The notes: generated by a model not told the origin, from the sequence alone. DNA of 64,000 nt from Medicago truncatula (GCF_003473485.1 NC_053046.1:41687832-41751831), one strand, 5' to 3'; shown: positions 43,170 through 56,226, numbered from the stretch's first letter. Program-made: numbers and translations.

Positions 43170-43283
43170 TTGTACCGGGAAGAATAAGACACTTCCACAA
43201 ATATTACACACTATGAAAAGAGATAATAAAAGCAAAAGACAATAACATGCAAGAACACATCATCAAGGGTCCAACTTCAATCT

Positions 43284-43673
43284 TCATCGTCGCTCTCCAC
43301 CTCCTCGTCGTCTTCGCCCATAAATTGGAAAAGGGTCTACATTGACATCCGAAATTGGTGGTTGCTGACTTGAACTCCCAACCTCACGTGCTTGCCTAAA
43401 CTGAGTCAGTTGCTCCTCATATTTTCGTTGTCGGCTAAGCAAATCTTGCACAACGGCCTCGTGACTCGCCATTTGTTGTGTGAGCTGCTCTTGAGTCAAT
43501 CTTTGAATAAGGTCACACATTTCAGAGGTCAGTGCAGGCTGTTGGAAGGATCCTTCACCATGATTAAGGGTAAGTCTGAGAGTTGCTGCAACACCCTTCC
43601 GGCAGTTAGCAACCAAGTTACCGGCACCATATAGATTTCCTTTGGTTTTATCGCCAACAACTTTGGTCCAAGT
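43284..43673 (-). mobile_element. Fragment of a CACTA (En/Spm) transposon-associated protein
   Basis: The minus-strand frame is open from 43673 to the stop at 43284. It reads TWTKVVGDKTKGNLYGAGNL, then a Gln-rich coiled-coil-like stretch (QRLTQEQLTQQ, then RQRKYEEQLTQF), then an Arg/Gly-rich end. The GDKTKGNLYGAG block is characteristic of the Transposase_24-type ORF found with plant CACTA elements. Neither the main transposase nor CACTA termini are visible nearby. Confidence 0.6.
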
Positions 43674-44760
43674 TTAGAGGGCCAAACTATGATCAATAGA
43701 TAACCCTTGAGAAAGAGCCTCAACAAACTATCAATCATACTCCTCCTATTCAAATGATAACAAAATAGTTAATGACAAATAACAATCACTTTTTAAAATG
43801 TGTAGTGACAAATACTTCTCCTAAATTTAGAATGAAAAACATTCACATCATATAATTATAGAAAAATATACATATTATTTAATTATGATTTTTCTTCTTC
43901 TTTGTGTATGTGATAAAAAAATGTGTTTTAGAATTTGTCTAAATATACATAATTCTCTTTTTTATAGTTTGAATCTAATCTTAGTTGATATATATAATTT
44001 CTATCTACCAAAAACATATCCTCTAAAAAAAATTTGCGAAATATATCTATACTATATATAAAGAAAATAGGCTTAAAATACATGAGTTTGTGTTGATTTT
44101 TTCATTACCTATTTTACCTTTTATTTACTATTTTTTCATTAAATAATATTATTTTAAATTTTAATTCAAAAATTAAATCCCATTAAAATAGAAAATATCC
44201 TAAGATAAGAATTTATATCATATTTTAAGCTGTGGAAGATATCCCCTTCATATAAATCCAAAGATAAAAAATTAAAATTATAAATTATCCTAAAAAGAAA
44301 TATTAAAATTATAAGTACTAGTGAAAAGATTGGTCCGCTTCCGTTCTTTTTACTGCGTTAAAATTTGAATATTATGAACTATGTTTTTTTATAAAATTTT
44401 GATTTTGATTAAAACTAAAAATATAAATGTTTGTTGTTTTCTAGTTACAGCAAATCAAATTAAACATGATTAATCTATTTCAATAACACTAACAACAATC
44501 ATTATACAAAAAGTTGTTTAAAGGTATAACTGGGATAATAAAAAAGTAACAATAAATATACTCATTTAGTATGTTACGCTTTTTAAAATGATAAAGAAAA
44601 AAAAATCATACTTATATATATTCATATCGTGTTTGTTATATTTTAATATTTAAATTTATTCTTATATATTTGTTACATATGTTATTTATATTAAAATGTT
44701 TATATAAAATATTGTTTTTAATTTACACTCAAAATTTCTATAAAATTCTTAACCACAGAG
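43674..44760. other. AT-rich intergenic DNA before the F-box gene
   Basis: I see no gene or transposon end here. Runs of A/T dominate. Confidence 0.5.
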
Positions 44761-44762
44761 TG

Positions 44763-44770
44763 TATATAAT
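44763..44770 (+). promoter_or_regulatory. TATA box of the F-box gene
   Basis: TATATAAT stands about 93 bases before the ATG and is followed by a CT-rich leader. Confidence 0.5.
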
Positions 44771-44862
44771 AGTTTCTCTCGCTCTCCCCAACCCTATACA
44801 AAACAATATCGCGGTTCTTCAACAAACTTTGGTAATCTAATCTGAGCTCCTGTATTCATTCG

Positions 44863-46086
44863 ATGACTTCCAATTCCTGTAGCAGTGACATTGTAAGTGG
44901 ATGTTATATTCACGATGATGTTGCCTTCTCTATTCTATCAAAACTCCCTATTAAATCTTTGAAACGATTTGAATGCGTAAGAAAATCATGGTCTCGCCTT
45001 ACTGAAGACTCTAGTTTCATGACTATGTATAGCAAAAATCTTATTATATCTCAACCTTATGAGGGTGGTACAGCTTTACTCATATATATTAACTCTGAAC
45101 CTGAAAGGTTCCATTTTCTATCAGGTGAAAGGTTTGAGAATAGCGTCAGTTTCATTTCTCCAGTTAATTCTGCAGTTGAAATCAATGGCTTTGCGAGTGT
45201 TAATGGTATACTTTGTTTCCATTACGGTCTTTTTGAAAAAAGTATCTCACTGTGGAATCCAATTACCGAAGAATCTAAGCTTATTCCTTCTTCTAGGACA
45301 CTTCTTCCACCTATTGTTCATAAATTTAAGGCGGCGGATAGCTTTCTCCATCACACTATGATTCATGGATTTGGTTATGACTCTATTGCTGATGACTATA
45401 AGGTGATTTGTCTTGAAACATTTGAACCACTCTTTCGTAATGATGAGCTAAGCAAGAAACATTCATTCTTGTTGCAACATAAATCCCTGCAACCCTTTTG
45501 GCAGATTTATAGCCTAACAAGTAACTCGTGGAAGAAACTCCATGTCAATATGCCTCGTGCTTCAATTTCGGATGGAAATTTTCAAGTGTATATGGATGGA
45601 GTTTGTCATTGGTTGTCTATGCCTCATTGGTTTTGTTATCCTCTTAAACTTTATGTAGGAACATGTATGGTATCATTTGACTTGAACAATGAGACATTCT
45701 TAGTCACACCCGTACCCTCATACGTTATATTGACGCGGACACAATTGTTGGTGTTGAATGACTCCATTGCCTTGATCTCCTTCCCTGACCACACACAAAC
45801 TTTTCACATATCAATTTTGGGTGAAGTTGGTGTGAAGGAATCATGGATCAAACTTTTTACGGTTAAGAAACCTTGCGCTTGTGTTGGGATTCCTATGGGA
45901 GTCGGTATGAATGGTGAAATAGTCTTTGCAAATAAAGACAACGAACTACTTTTGTTTGATTTAAATACCAAGAAGATCGTCGAGCTTGGTATTAAAAGAA
46001 GAGGTGAATGGTGTCTTGATCAGATTAAAGTTTACAAGAAAAGCCTTATTCCAATCAAAAGAAATTTATTATTCTCCTATAGATAG
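44863..46086 (+). CDS. F-box protein with F-box-associated (FBA) domain
   Basis: An intronless gene of 407 codons. The F-box is near residues 17-55: HDDVAFSILSKLPIKSLKRF, then CVRKSWSRLTED. The FBA beta-propeller-like region follows with NGILCFHYG, the GFGYDSIADDYKVI motif, IYSLTSNSWKKL, GVCHWLSM and VSFDLNNETF. Such proteins are substrate receptors of SCF ubiquitin ligases; the target is not predictable. It is complete, and its start fits the TATA box. Two decayed relatives lie downstream in the same orientation (48340-48545 and 48979-50198). This is the only intact member of the cluster in the window. Confidence 0.93.
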   Translation: MTSNSCSSDIVSGCYIHDDVAFSILSKLPIKSLKRFECVRKSWSRLTEDSSFMTMYSKNLIISQPYEGGTALLIYINSEPERFHFLSGERFENSVSFISPVNSAVEINGFASVNGILCFHYGLFEKSISLWNPITEESKLIPSSRTLLPPIVHKFKAADSFLHHTMIHGFGYDSIADDYKVICLETFEPLFRNDELSKKHSFLLQHKSLQPFWQIYSLTSNSWKKLHVNMPRASISDGNFQVYMDGVCHWLSMPHWFCYPLKLYVGTCMVSFDLNNETFLVTPVPSYVILTRTQLLVLNDSIALISFPDHTQTFHISILGEVGVKESWIKLFTVKKPCACVGIPMGVGMNGEIVFANKDNELLLFDLNTKKIVELGIKRRGEWCLDQIKVYKKSLIPIKRNLLFSYR

Positions 46087-48339
46087 TTTTACTCATGATT
46101 GTGGTTATTGACATTTTACCTTTTATAGAAAGTGGTGATCAATTGCTAATATCAAAACTATTATCAAGTATTTGAAAGACACTTTCTAGTTGACTAGGCC
46201 ATTTGCTTTCCTTTCCTTTTTTTATGCATGCATATTCTTCATTGTAGTTTCAGAATCCTGATATGTTATCATTTGGATGGATAAGTGTCAGAAGTTCAAT
46301 ATTAATACAAAGTTCTTTCTTTTACGTCTTTATATATTGATTGTGCCTATTAAATTCTTTAAACTCGTGACCTTGATCCATGTAGTTTGGTCAAATGAGT
46401 CGCACTTATGTGATTTGGTTTCAGTACCTTGCTCTTGATTAGAACCTGTGACCAGATTGAAAATTTTGTTGCTATTAGATTTCTGTTTAGTTCTCTTCAC
46501 TCATAGCTCTGATTGCACCATAATTTTGTTGCTTTTGCATTTGGATTGAACCTTCATGTTTCCTTGTCTGAGCTGTAGTAATTTATTTTCAGAATTTATG
46601 ATTTGATAAAATTTATACGTTTGATTCAAAGAGAAATTATTTATACGGATTAATTTTAGTAATCGTGAAAGAAAGTAATGCATCTGATTGAAACACTTGT
46701 TTGAAATGACTGCAGTTTACATTTATTATGACGCCACTTTACATCTATGCTGAATTGCCTATATTTCCAAATATTGAGATGATAGAGATATTTGAAGTTT
46801 TATCATTTTTACTTTGTAAAACTCTCATTTACCAGGTTCAAATTTTCCTTACAAAACAGTGTGGTCTCCTTGATTTTCAAACAGAAACACAGTAATATTT
46901 GGCTGACTTATTTGAATGATATAGTTCTCAAATTTTCCATGATATATATATAGATTCATATACTAATCTGTCTTGGTAGGTTGAAGATGGTTTTTATGCA
47001 ACCTTTTTTGCACCGGCTCAAACTGTTATTCTGCACAATAACTTGGTTGGCAGTAACTTATATTTGTCTTAAAAGCAATTTTTGTGACTTTGTTGGTTGT
47101 AACTTATCTGCTTCCTTACTAGCAGATGCATATTCTTATCCAACCCTATTCAAGCCTATTTTAACCCGTTGTCGCTATTTTATCTCCCTTTAGTATTTTC
47201 ACTCAAGTTTTTTCTTCCCTGCATCTCTACTTTGCTTCCGCCACAAGGTAATTATTTCTGCAGAGATAATATGGTAATCAACAAATGCAAATTGAAGATA
47301 TATATGAAGTATTAAATAAAAATTTTGAGCCTATTGGTGTTGCTGTTATATTGATGTGCTTAATTGAGCAATACTAAAATCTAGTATGTAGTGAAAATTT
47401 CTATTTGGGTGTGGGTGCAGACATATTCACACCAAATCTACTATTCAGGCTTTCAAATTTCTACTAGTATTTGTGATCTTATGTTGCAGGCTGATAATAT
47501 ATTTCTTTATCCTTGATAGAGGTTTTGTTGGATTAGGGATAGATGATCACCAATAGTGTAAGATTAGGGACTTGAGTATGCCTAGTATTTAAATTTTCTT
47601 CATATGCTCCATTTCAAATGACATATATGATGCTGCAGTAGGCTTCTATGCAAAAGTAATACCATCTTTATCTGCTGCCATTTCAATTGAAAATAAATCT
47701 TTTGACATGTACAAATGTTTGTGTTTGTGTATATTCATTTTCATACATTTTCACACGTTGACTATGCACTAGCTGATCGATTTCAAACTATCGAAGACAT
47801 GAAGAAACTCAAATACACAACTTGAGTGATGACAATGTATAAAGATGACAACTCCAGTCATGTTTGAATTCATTATTTTATGAAGCTATATATGCTGTTT
47901 CCTTTTATATATGTCTATATATTCTTGTGCCTATTAGAATCTTTAGAGCTCACAAGGTTTTTCCTTTTTACTAGAGTCTAAATTTTATGAACAGAGACAG
48001 GTTCAATTGTTTTCCATATGTGATAATGTTTTTGTTAACCATGTTATGGATGTATGATAGTCAGATCATGAATGTGAATATGGCTTATGATATAAGAGGG
48101 TTGGTATAACATTGTAATTGTATGAAAAGAAATTTAGTTAAACTAAACGATTACTGTTTGTATTTTCATTTGGTTTAAATTTTGTATGCTGTGAAGGAAA
48201 TTCATTTGTCCATATAACAATGTTAATGCTACTTCTCTCAATACCTTTTTTGTTTAGTTCCTCATTAAAGGATTTTAGTCCAATAAAGAAAAATAAACAA
48301 TTAATGGAGAATATCAATAAACATCAATAGAGGTCATAT
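46087..48339. other. Spacer within the F-box cluster
   Basis: No gene. The first about 250 bases match the DNA after the second F-box copy (50200-50350), for example TTCTTCATTGTAGTTTCAGA, and a further partial match lies at about 47885-47960. These are duplicated 3' flanks left by tandem duplication. Confidence 0.55.
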
Positions 48340-48545
48340 TTGATGGTGTTAAATGACTCAATTGCCTTGATCTCCTTACCTCAACAAACACAATTTTTTT
48401 CATATATCAATCAATTTTGGGCGGCGAAAGAATCATGGATCAAACTCTTTGTTGTTTAGTGGTCTTTCGTTGGACCTCAAATCGGAATAGGTATGAAGGG
48501 TGAAATATTCTTTAAAAAAATGGCAAAGACTGGTTTAGTTTGATT
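48340..48545 (+). pseudogene. F-box/FBA gene relic (C-terminal scrap)
   Basis: About 200 bases match the later part of the intact gene: the DNA behind NDSIALISFP, then ESWIKLF, then GIGMKGEIFF. Insertions and frame changes break it and no N-terminal part is present. It marks a third, nearly erased member of the cluster. Confidence 0.7.
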
Positions 48546-48978
48546 AAAAAAAATTATGTTGGTTGACCTAAAATGAAGATTTTATTAGCCTTACTCTTAA
48601 ATTGGCCCGCAAAATTCTCTATTTCTCCACATTTAACATGTGAAATTCTCGCCTCTAAACTATTAGACCAAAGAAAAATATGAACTTATCATATAAGTTT
48701 AGTAAAAAAATGAATATACAAGCTAATTTCTCCTCTAAAAACAAAAGTTAACTTTTTTTAAGGAGAATATATAAGTTAATATCAACGCAAAGATGAGTAA
48801 AAAGTTCTCCCTCAAAAATGAGTAAAAAGTTCTATAAAAAAATTAAGTTGGAAAAAATAAATAAAGTTATACATCGCCTTTTGTCAAAAGAAAAAAAAAA
48901 AACTAATCATTGCCGCAACGCAACAGAGCCTTCTCCTTGTTCCTTCCAAGTATTGCTGCTTCTGGAATCTCTTCTTCA

Positions 48979-50198
48979 ATGGCTTCCAATACTGCTTCCC
49001 CTTGCACCGACAAATCTGTGGCTGCCACAAATAAAAAGGTAACCACGATGATATTGCCTTTTCCATTCTATAAAAACTTCCTGTTAAATCTTTGAAGCGA
49101 TTTGAATGCATAAGTAAATCATGGTCTCACCTATCTGAAGACTCTCAGTTCATGACCATGTATGGCAACAATTTCTTGTCCAACACTCCTTCTTACGACG
49201 GTGATACATATCTCCTCGTAGATCTACATCAAGGAGAGTTGTTTTCTCTATATGGTGATAGGTTTGAAAACAAAGTCAAAATCAATTGGCCAAATCAATT
49301 TTCAGATGAAAACACGGATTTTGATATTTGTGTTCTTGGTGGCAGTGCTAATGGTATACTTTGTCTGAGTCTCTTTGACTTACATGTTCAAACAATCATT
49401 TTGTAGAATCCAACTACCGAGAAATTTAAGGCCATTCCTACGACCACCATTGAGTCGTTTCTCCCGCCTATTGCAAATAGTTTTGAGACTAAGGTTGATT
49501 TTCTTCCTTGTTTTAATCTTAATGAATTTGGTTATGACCATATAGCAGATGACTATAAGGTGATTTGCCATGCAACATTTCGCATAGACTACTTTGATCC
49601 CCACAACGATGAGCTATCTGATCAAGATTCGTTGTTGCTGCGAGATAAATCTTTTTGCCCCATTTGGGAGATTTATAGCCTAAGAAGTAACTCGTGGAGG
49701 AAACTTGATGTCAATATATCTGATGCTGAATTGGCGACTTCTCATCATAGCATTCTTCGAGTGTATATGGATGGAGTGTGTCATTGGGTTTGTGGATATT
49801 GTGAAGGAGAAAAATCTATAAGTAGTTTGGTATCATTTGATTTAAACAATGAGATGTTCTTTATCACACCCTTACCTTCAGACCATAAATTGCACTCAAC
49901 ACAATCAATGGTGTTAAATGGCTTCGTTGCTTTGATCTCTTTACATGAAAAGACGAAAACTATTCACATATCAATTTTGGGTGAAGTCGGTGTGAAGGAA
50001 TCATGGATCAAACTCTTTGTTGTTGAACAACCATATGTTGGATTTCCTACCGGAGTGGGTATGAAGGGGGAAATATTCTTTGAGAAAGAAGATAATGAAA
50101 TAGTTTGGTTTGATTTAACTACAAACATGATTAAGGAGCTTGGTCTTAATGAAATAGTCAGAACCAGAATTACCAAGAATTTGAAAGGCACTTTCTAA
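48979..50198 (+). pseudogene. F-box/FBA gene with two in-frame stops and an early frameshift
   Basis: It aligns with the intact gene over its whole length. The start is MASNTASPCTDKS, but the frame slips by one base before the F-box. In the F-box frame TAA at 49071-49073 falls inside the F-box (IL*KLPVKSLKRF), and TAG at 49404-49406 falls inside the FBA region. Apart from these stops the frame is open to TAA 50198, with EFGYDHIADDYKVI, IYSLRSNSWRKL, GVCHWVCG and VSFDLNNEMF. The last 212 codons (from 49560) are free of stops. It is most likely a recent pseudogene. A shortened FBA-only product is conceivable but would lack the F-box that binds SKP1. Confidence 0.8.
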
Positions 50199-50961
50199 TT
50201 GCTTAGGCCATTCGGTTTCCTTTTTATTTTCCAGCATTTTCTTCATTGTAGTTTCAGAACCAGAATATGTTATCATCTTGATACATGTTTTGAAGTTCAA
50301 AATATTAATACGAAGATCTTTCGTTTTATGTCTTTATATATTCCTGTACCTATTAATTTCTCTACTGCTCACAAGTTTTCTTGTTCAAATAGTCGAGTGG
50401 CGGAAATACTAATAAGTGCAGAGAAGTAGAGAATTGCAGGTTCGAACTTGCATCCCAACACATCAAACGTCTCTACAACAATCAACCGAATTGTACTTGT
50501 GTAACTTTTTTCTTTCTTTCTTTTAACTAGAGTCCGAAAGCTTTTTCTATTTTATTTATAAAGCCATATCCAACTCTTTCAACAGTTGCGATTATAATCA
50601 TGTAAACTATAAAGGCAAAGTAGCAGGATCATAAATGTGAATATCATCAAGAGTGAGAAGATGAATAGCATGATAAAAGATTATTATGGTATAGTCATCA
50701 AGCATTACAGTACATTACAGTAACATGCAGAAGAAAATCATTATATATTCGAATACTGGTACTAATTCAAATCATATTTGTGATCAAAACTTAATCTTTT
50801 GATACTTTTAAGCTCATTGCTACCCTTTTCATCACATTCAAAATTTCCTACTGCCTTCAAAGAGCCTTCCATTTGACCAAGACATAGGATGTCCCATTAA
50901 TCTTTTGTCTTCTCAAACTTGGATCCCTTTTTGCATTTACAACCAATGCATTCAGAAATGA

Positions 50962-53900
50962 CTAAGTGAAGAATACCAAGATAAAAAGGAAAATGAACAG
51001 GGCCAGCAAACCACATATCATCATCATCTGCCCCTTTGCACTGGCCTTCTTCATCACCATTGCCACTCTTTTCTGAAATCATAAACAAAGAGACGCACAT
51101 CAACTAACACACATCAACATTCAAATCATTTCCATTCATATCTTTATTACCAGCAATATTAAAATCAGATAGCGGAAACTCACTTGGACAAAATCTAAAC
51201 GATTGGATGTACTGTCCATCTCATTTCCCAGTTCATCTAGAATCTTTTCCTGAAGCATCAAGATTTTGACAATTTAGAAAGAGAAAAAAATCTCTCAGCA
51301 ATAAAATCAGGCATGAGAACCCGTCTTCTGTTGAAAACACTTAAAGGAAACATATTACATTAATGTTGCCTAGTTTACTACTTTTCAAAGCAATAAAGAA
51401 AGAAATCATAAAACATAAATATATCAAATCTACCTGCCCAAGGAGCTCTTCATGTATTGTAAGTCCAACACCTCCGATTCTCTGTACACTTAAACTAAGC
51501 TCGTCTAACTCCTCGTCCTGCTGCCTATCAATACCAGTAAATATCACATTATAAAAATGACAACTTGTGGGTTCTAGAAAGAATATCCATCCCTAGAAGG
51601 TTCCCTAAGGCCTCGTTCGGGTGGTTTTCTGTTTTATGTTTTGAAATTTTCAAAATAAAAAACTAGTTTCAGTTTTGAATTTCAATTTTGAGGAATTTCG
51701 GTTTTTATTTTTGAATTAAGCCACTCTATTTACTTCACTTCACTATGAATTAACCCAATATAAAAATAAAAAAAATGACAAAAACTTGACACAAAATATT
51801 GACAACAACGATGTATATTAAAAAACTAAAAAAATCGGAATCAAACAAAGTAAAAAGAATATAGAACAAAGGATATATACAAAGGATGCATAATCTTCCA
51901 AAACAAACCCAACCCCACAAACAAGGTAAAACCATTAAGCCCAATTTTCTATCATTAATCAAAAAACAACTTACGAAAGTTCATCTTGTATATAATCAAA
52001 AAGCAACTAGGATCATACTGTTGAAAATCAACTGGCAGGTGATCACTATGACAATATCCATTCAACAGTGTAGTATAAAGAGCTAAACTCAAATTCAATC
52101 ATCAGATAACTAAATCATGCAGAGATAATTGGAAAAGTTTGAAAGAAAGAGGAACGTAATAGTTCACACTTTAATATTATAATTTTATTATGTTACTAAA
52201 TTCTGTAACCAGTCACACTGTTGAGCAAAATTTCAAAAGATTTAGAAGTTTGAAGCATGAGTCATGTTTTAGAATTTCAAAAGTTTGAGGTGCACTGGAC
52301 AGACACTAATACTGAGAAACTACCCTCCCTACTGCCAACTCAGAAGTTAGTACCATAATGTAATAACCCTCCTGGCTTAAACACGGGATGCAGCCCCCAA
52401 CCCAGCAGCACCTGATTCACATTACAACAAGGTCCCACACACAACAAAAATATGCAAAAGGCATAAAAGACAAGCCACCCCCAAAAGCTGTATCTCGACA
52501 AAAGAAGCCACGGGATAACAATGCCAAGTAAGAAAAAATCAACGCAAACAGGGTAACATAGAGCGCAGGAAGGAAATGGTGCGGCAGACTGAGAAACTGT
52601 ATCGAAAGGACTTAAAGTGTCGCACACAGGGAAGGCTACAGGGTTGATACAGTGAAGATTGCGGTGTCGCGAGCAGGGAAGGCTGTGCCCACAGGAACAT
52701 TGCTCACAGGAATGGCATTACCGACAGGAACGATGTTGCGCATGAACAATGTCGCACAGGAACAATGGTGGAGGAACCAAAATTGGGGGGGGGGGGGGGG
52801 GGGGAGGGATGCATTCAAGAGAGAAGACGCACGAAGCGTCAAAAGAGAATACGCACAATGGATATAAAGAGAACGTTTTTGGTGTTAAAATAAAAACAAC
52901 AATCAGAAAACGCATTTATGTGGTTTATGGTTTCCCTTAAAACTTTTTCAAAATTGGGTACAAAATCATTTCAACCGTATTTTACCCAAACATATTTTGT
53001 TTCCAAATTTAACTTTTAAAACCAAAAACCACCTAAATACTTAAACATTATATTTTGTGCCTATATTTATGTTAAAGTTACTTGCCACAGTTTATACTAT
53101 TCTTCCCTGATTTTCTTTATCTTCTATAGGAATGAAGAACTGAATCCACTATTTCAGTTATATTGTTTATCTAACAGTAACAGTAGATTCAAACAACAAT
53201 AAAAACAATTAGCAAGGATGACAAGGAACAACAAAATTAATTAACAGAATTAACTGGGGAGTAGCACAAAAAACATATTCACATATTTTCACAATTTATT
53301 GCAAGTACAAAGGATCTTACATCTGGTCAGAAAGCAAAATATAAAGCACTCAGCTTAGGAGGACAAACTAATAATAACCATGAGAATATTTTCCATCTCA
53401 TACAAAAAAGTGTCCATAATTGGAGTTTGATATCATGAACATGTACACAATTTCAATTTAAGGTGGGAAAAAGACAAATACTTAATTCAAAGACACATGC
53501 AAGAGAGATGAAGAAAGGGAAGAAAACGCACTTTATAAGAAGCATTTGCCTATCTGATTCTGATTCTATGAAATCATCATTATCCCCAGAGGCATATTGG
53601 TTAGACTTAGACGTACTTTGATGAGAATCTGGAAGCCTCATTAATTCCCTGTGCATCCCACTTATACTAGCATGAGTTGTTGGATTTGATCCCTTTCCAG
53701 CTTCCACTGTTCTCTTAATTGTGCGCACCTATTAATGAAGAACATTCGTTCATGTGCATCATGCAGCAGATAAATAAAAGGAAAGGAAATCTTTATTTTT
53801 TGGTTATGAAAGGAAAGGAAATCTAATATCTGTGGTTTATATAATAAATGAACAGCTGTAGGTTTAGAAAATTTTGACATGTATTCCTCAGCCTTGTTAA

Positions 53901-55369
53901 AGTTTGACATAGGTTATTTTACCTGGGTGCGAGCATTGCTGGTCCACCTCCTCCGGTTTTCAATCTCCACTTCATCAATGCCATACCAAGAAGGATCTCT
54001 AGATGCTACAGAAATTGCTTTGTCCAATTCATCCACCTTTCTATCAAAAAAATTAACACATTTCAGCAGTTTGAACAGGTTATATTGCGGCAGAAAAGGA
54101 TCCACCTCAAATATTAGCAATGCTTAACATGTGTGATAAAAAGAGGCTACATATTCTCAGTAGACTAAGTGTGTGGTTGTGGAGTTGGAAGATACTTTCT
54201 ATCTTCCAACATTTTCACCAGACTCCATTTTTACCACCCTTCTTATTTTGAATAAACCATCAATCAGAAACCATTAATTCAGTCCCTGATATTAAGATGT
54301 TAGGGACTAAACTGACGAAGTTTCAAATACTAAAGGGACTAAATTGATAGATTATTCCCTTATTTTTCACCTTTCCTACCACAGGGAAGGGATACAGTCA
54401 AAGAAAAACAAGGCTGGGGAGGCGGGGAAAGGAAATAAATGAGTTTAATAAAGTTAGAATCCAATAATGATATTTACAAATTTTTTGCATCCAATGTTAA
54501 TAAAGTAAACTATTCTTTTGCTTTAAAATTTCTTACTAAAGAATATCATCTACTCAGCAAAATAACTTCTGAACATAGGAAGATCACTTCCTCCGGCTGA
54601 TCTAGATTAAACTCCAAACCCAGACATACCTTAAGTGCATGTCTAATAACTAACAAATCCCAGTTCATGCAAATGATGATAATTAATTTATATACCAATG
54701 TTGAAGGAATATCTAAAATTCATTTAAAACAAAAACACATTGGCCAAACTGTGGAAGGCTTCACTACAAGTGCAACAGAAACAAACCTGCCACTCAATAC
54801 TTCCACAAGCAGCAAGAACTTCCTTTGAAAGGTTCAAATGCTCACCAGTATCAGAAGTGTTCTCCCATTGGTGAAAATTAGATTGCAACCTATCAATCTG
54901 GTCACATGAAAAAACAATAAAATAAAATTGATAAAATAAATGTTCATAGTTACAGATCAGAACAGGGTTTTCTTCAAAAATCAAATCTTTACATTGCATC
55001 AACAAAAATGGGAACTGGTTTTCTTCAAATTCAAAACTTTGCATTGCATCAACAAAAATGGGAACTGGGTTTTCTTCAAAATCAAATCTTTACATTGCAT
55101 CAATAAAAATAGGAATTGGGTTTTCTTCAAAATAAAAAATTTGCATAAAAAACAACACAATTAGATCAATTATCAAATAAATTATTTCAATTACTGAAAT
55201 TCAATGCACAATCAGATTGGATCAAGTAATAAAGTCACGGATCAACATAATCTATGAAAAAAATTGCAAATTTGATTCTAACAATTGCGAAATGAAGGTG
55301 AAAAGAAGAACTTACAGAATCTTGAATATCTTCTTTGACAACGTAAAATGGATCTTGAGCTGAGGGCAT
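50962..55369 (-). CDS. SYP61: Syntaxin of plants 61 (Qc-SNARE)
   Basis: Seven in-phase exons: 55369..55316, 54897..54787, 54036..53923, 53728..53532, 51524..51434, 51249..51184 and 51072..50962, together 744 nt and 247 aa (Arabidopsis SYP61 is 245). The start is MPSAQDPFYVVKEDIQDS. An N-terminal Habc-like helical domain includes SIEWQVDELDKAI and DPSWYGIDEVEIENRRRW. The SNARE helix holds QQDEELDELSLSVQRIGGVG and ends in LDFVQKRV, with a central-layer Gln in LGQEKILDEL. The tail anchor MMMICGLLALFIFLFILVFF is hydrophobic and reaches the stop. SYP61 acts in vesicle fusion at the trans-Golgi network/early endosome and in traffic to the plasma membrane. Intron 4 is 2.0 kb and carries inserted GC-rich DNA. 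Confidence 0.96.
51608..53035. repeat. Probable transposon in intron 4 of SYP61
   Basis: The left part starts GGCCTCGTTCGGGTGGTTTT and the right part ends AAAACCAAAAACCACC, which pairs with GGTGGTTTTCTGTTTT on the left. The middle (52340-52830) is GC-rich and repetitive with CACAGGAAC units. It has no recognisable protein. The true borders are uncertain. Confidence 0.45.
52785..52804 (+). repeat. Poly-G run of 20
   Basis: Twenty consecutive G residues follow AATT within the SYP61 intron. The length may be affected by sequencing error. Confidence 0.8.
54964..55146. repeat. Tandem repeat in SYP61 intron 1
   Basis: A unit of about 52 bases, with TTTTCTTCAAA, CTTTACATTGCATCAA and AAAATGGGAACTGG, is repeated about three and a half times. 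Confidence 0.75.
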
Positions 55370-55751
55370 TTTTTTCCTCAGAATCTGGAATTGGGATTTG
55401 AATGGTAAAGACACGAAATTGATGAAGAAATGGAGGAAGGAACGAACACTAAGCTTTGTTTGGTTGAGAAGAAAGTTAGCAAGCAAGTGAAAAGAAAAGA
55501 AAGTATGGGAGTTTTTTGGTGTTTGGCAAGAGAAAGTTATATTTTTATAAAAAAAATAAAATAAAAGACATTAAAAAACTTCTTAAAAGTGTATAAATTA
55601 ATTATTGGATTTTGGAAAGAAAAAAAAAAGATTTCAGATTTTTCTAGAGATTTTAAAGCAAAATCTGAAAATATTTATCTTTGAAAAAAAATTATTTTTA
55701 AATTGTTAATTTGTTTTTACCTTGTTTATGAAAAAAAAATAACACCTAATA

Positions 55752-56032
55752 CTCCCTCCATCCCAAATTGTATGTCGTTTTTGGAAAAAAATTTGTCCCA
55801 AATTATATGTCGCTTTACAATACCAATGAAATATTAATGTTATTTTTTCTATTATATCCTTAACTATTAATTACTCTCTCTTTTTTCAATTATTTCATTT
55901 ATCTTTTCCATACCATTTATTAAGGATAATTTTGTAAAACAACTCATAATTTCTCTTCCTCACACAATATTAATTACATTTCTTAATACGTGTGAAATGG
56001 CCAAAACGTCATACAATTTGGGACGGAGGAAG
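55752..56032. repeat. Stowaway MITE
   Basis: TA lies at 55750-55751 and 56033-56034. The left end is CTCCCTCCATCCCAAATTGT and the right end is the inverse of CTTCCTCCGTCCCAAATTGT. Confidence 0.85.
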
Positions 56033-56226
56033 TAGCATTTTATTTTAGAGTCAATATGATTTTTTTAAAATTCTAAACAAATACTTAAAAACAAGAAAAG
56101 TGTTTATTTTTATCATTAAAAAAAATTAATAAGAAAAACATTTTTTTCTAGAAATATCAAAAACAAACGCCTCCTTAATAAAAAATAATGGGTCATTTTG
56201 TCAAAAAATAATAATAATGGGTCATA

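Noticed and set aside
43529-43753. 74-codon minus-strand frame overlapping the CACTA fragment
   Set aside because: It is an alternative frame of the same fragment; the frame with the GDKTKG motif is the meaningful one.
52636-52940. Gly-rich and Pro-rich frames around the poly-G run
   Set aside because: They are produced by the G run itself inside a SYP61 intron.
54964-55146. Possible CRISPR-like array
   Set aside because: Repeats are direct and adjacent without unique spacers, and the DNA is plant nuclear; it is a minisatellite.
54940-55164. 74-codon frame with repeated WVFFKIK-like units
   Set aside because: It is the translation of the 52-base tandem repeat in SYP61 intron 1, on the strand opposite to the gene.
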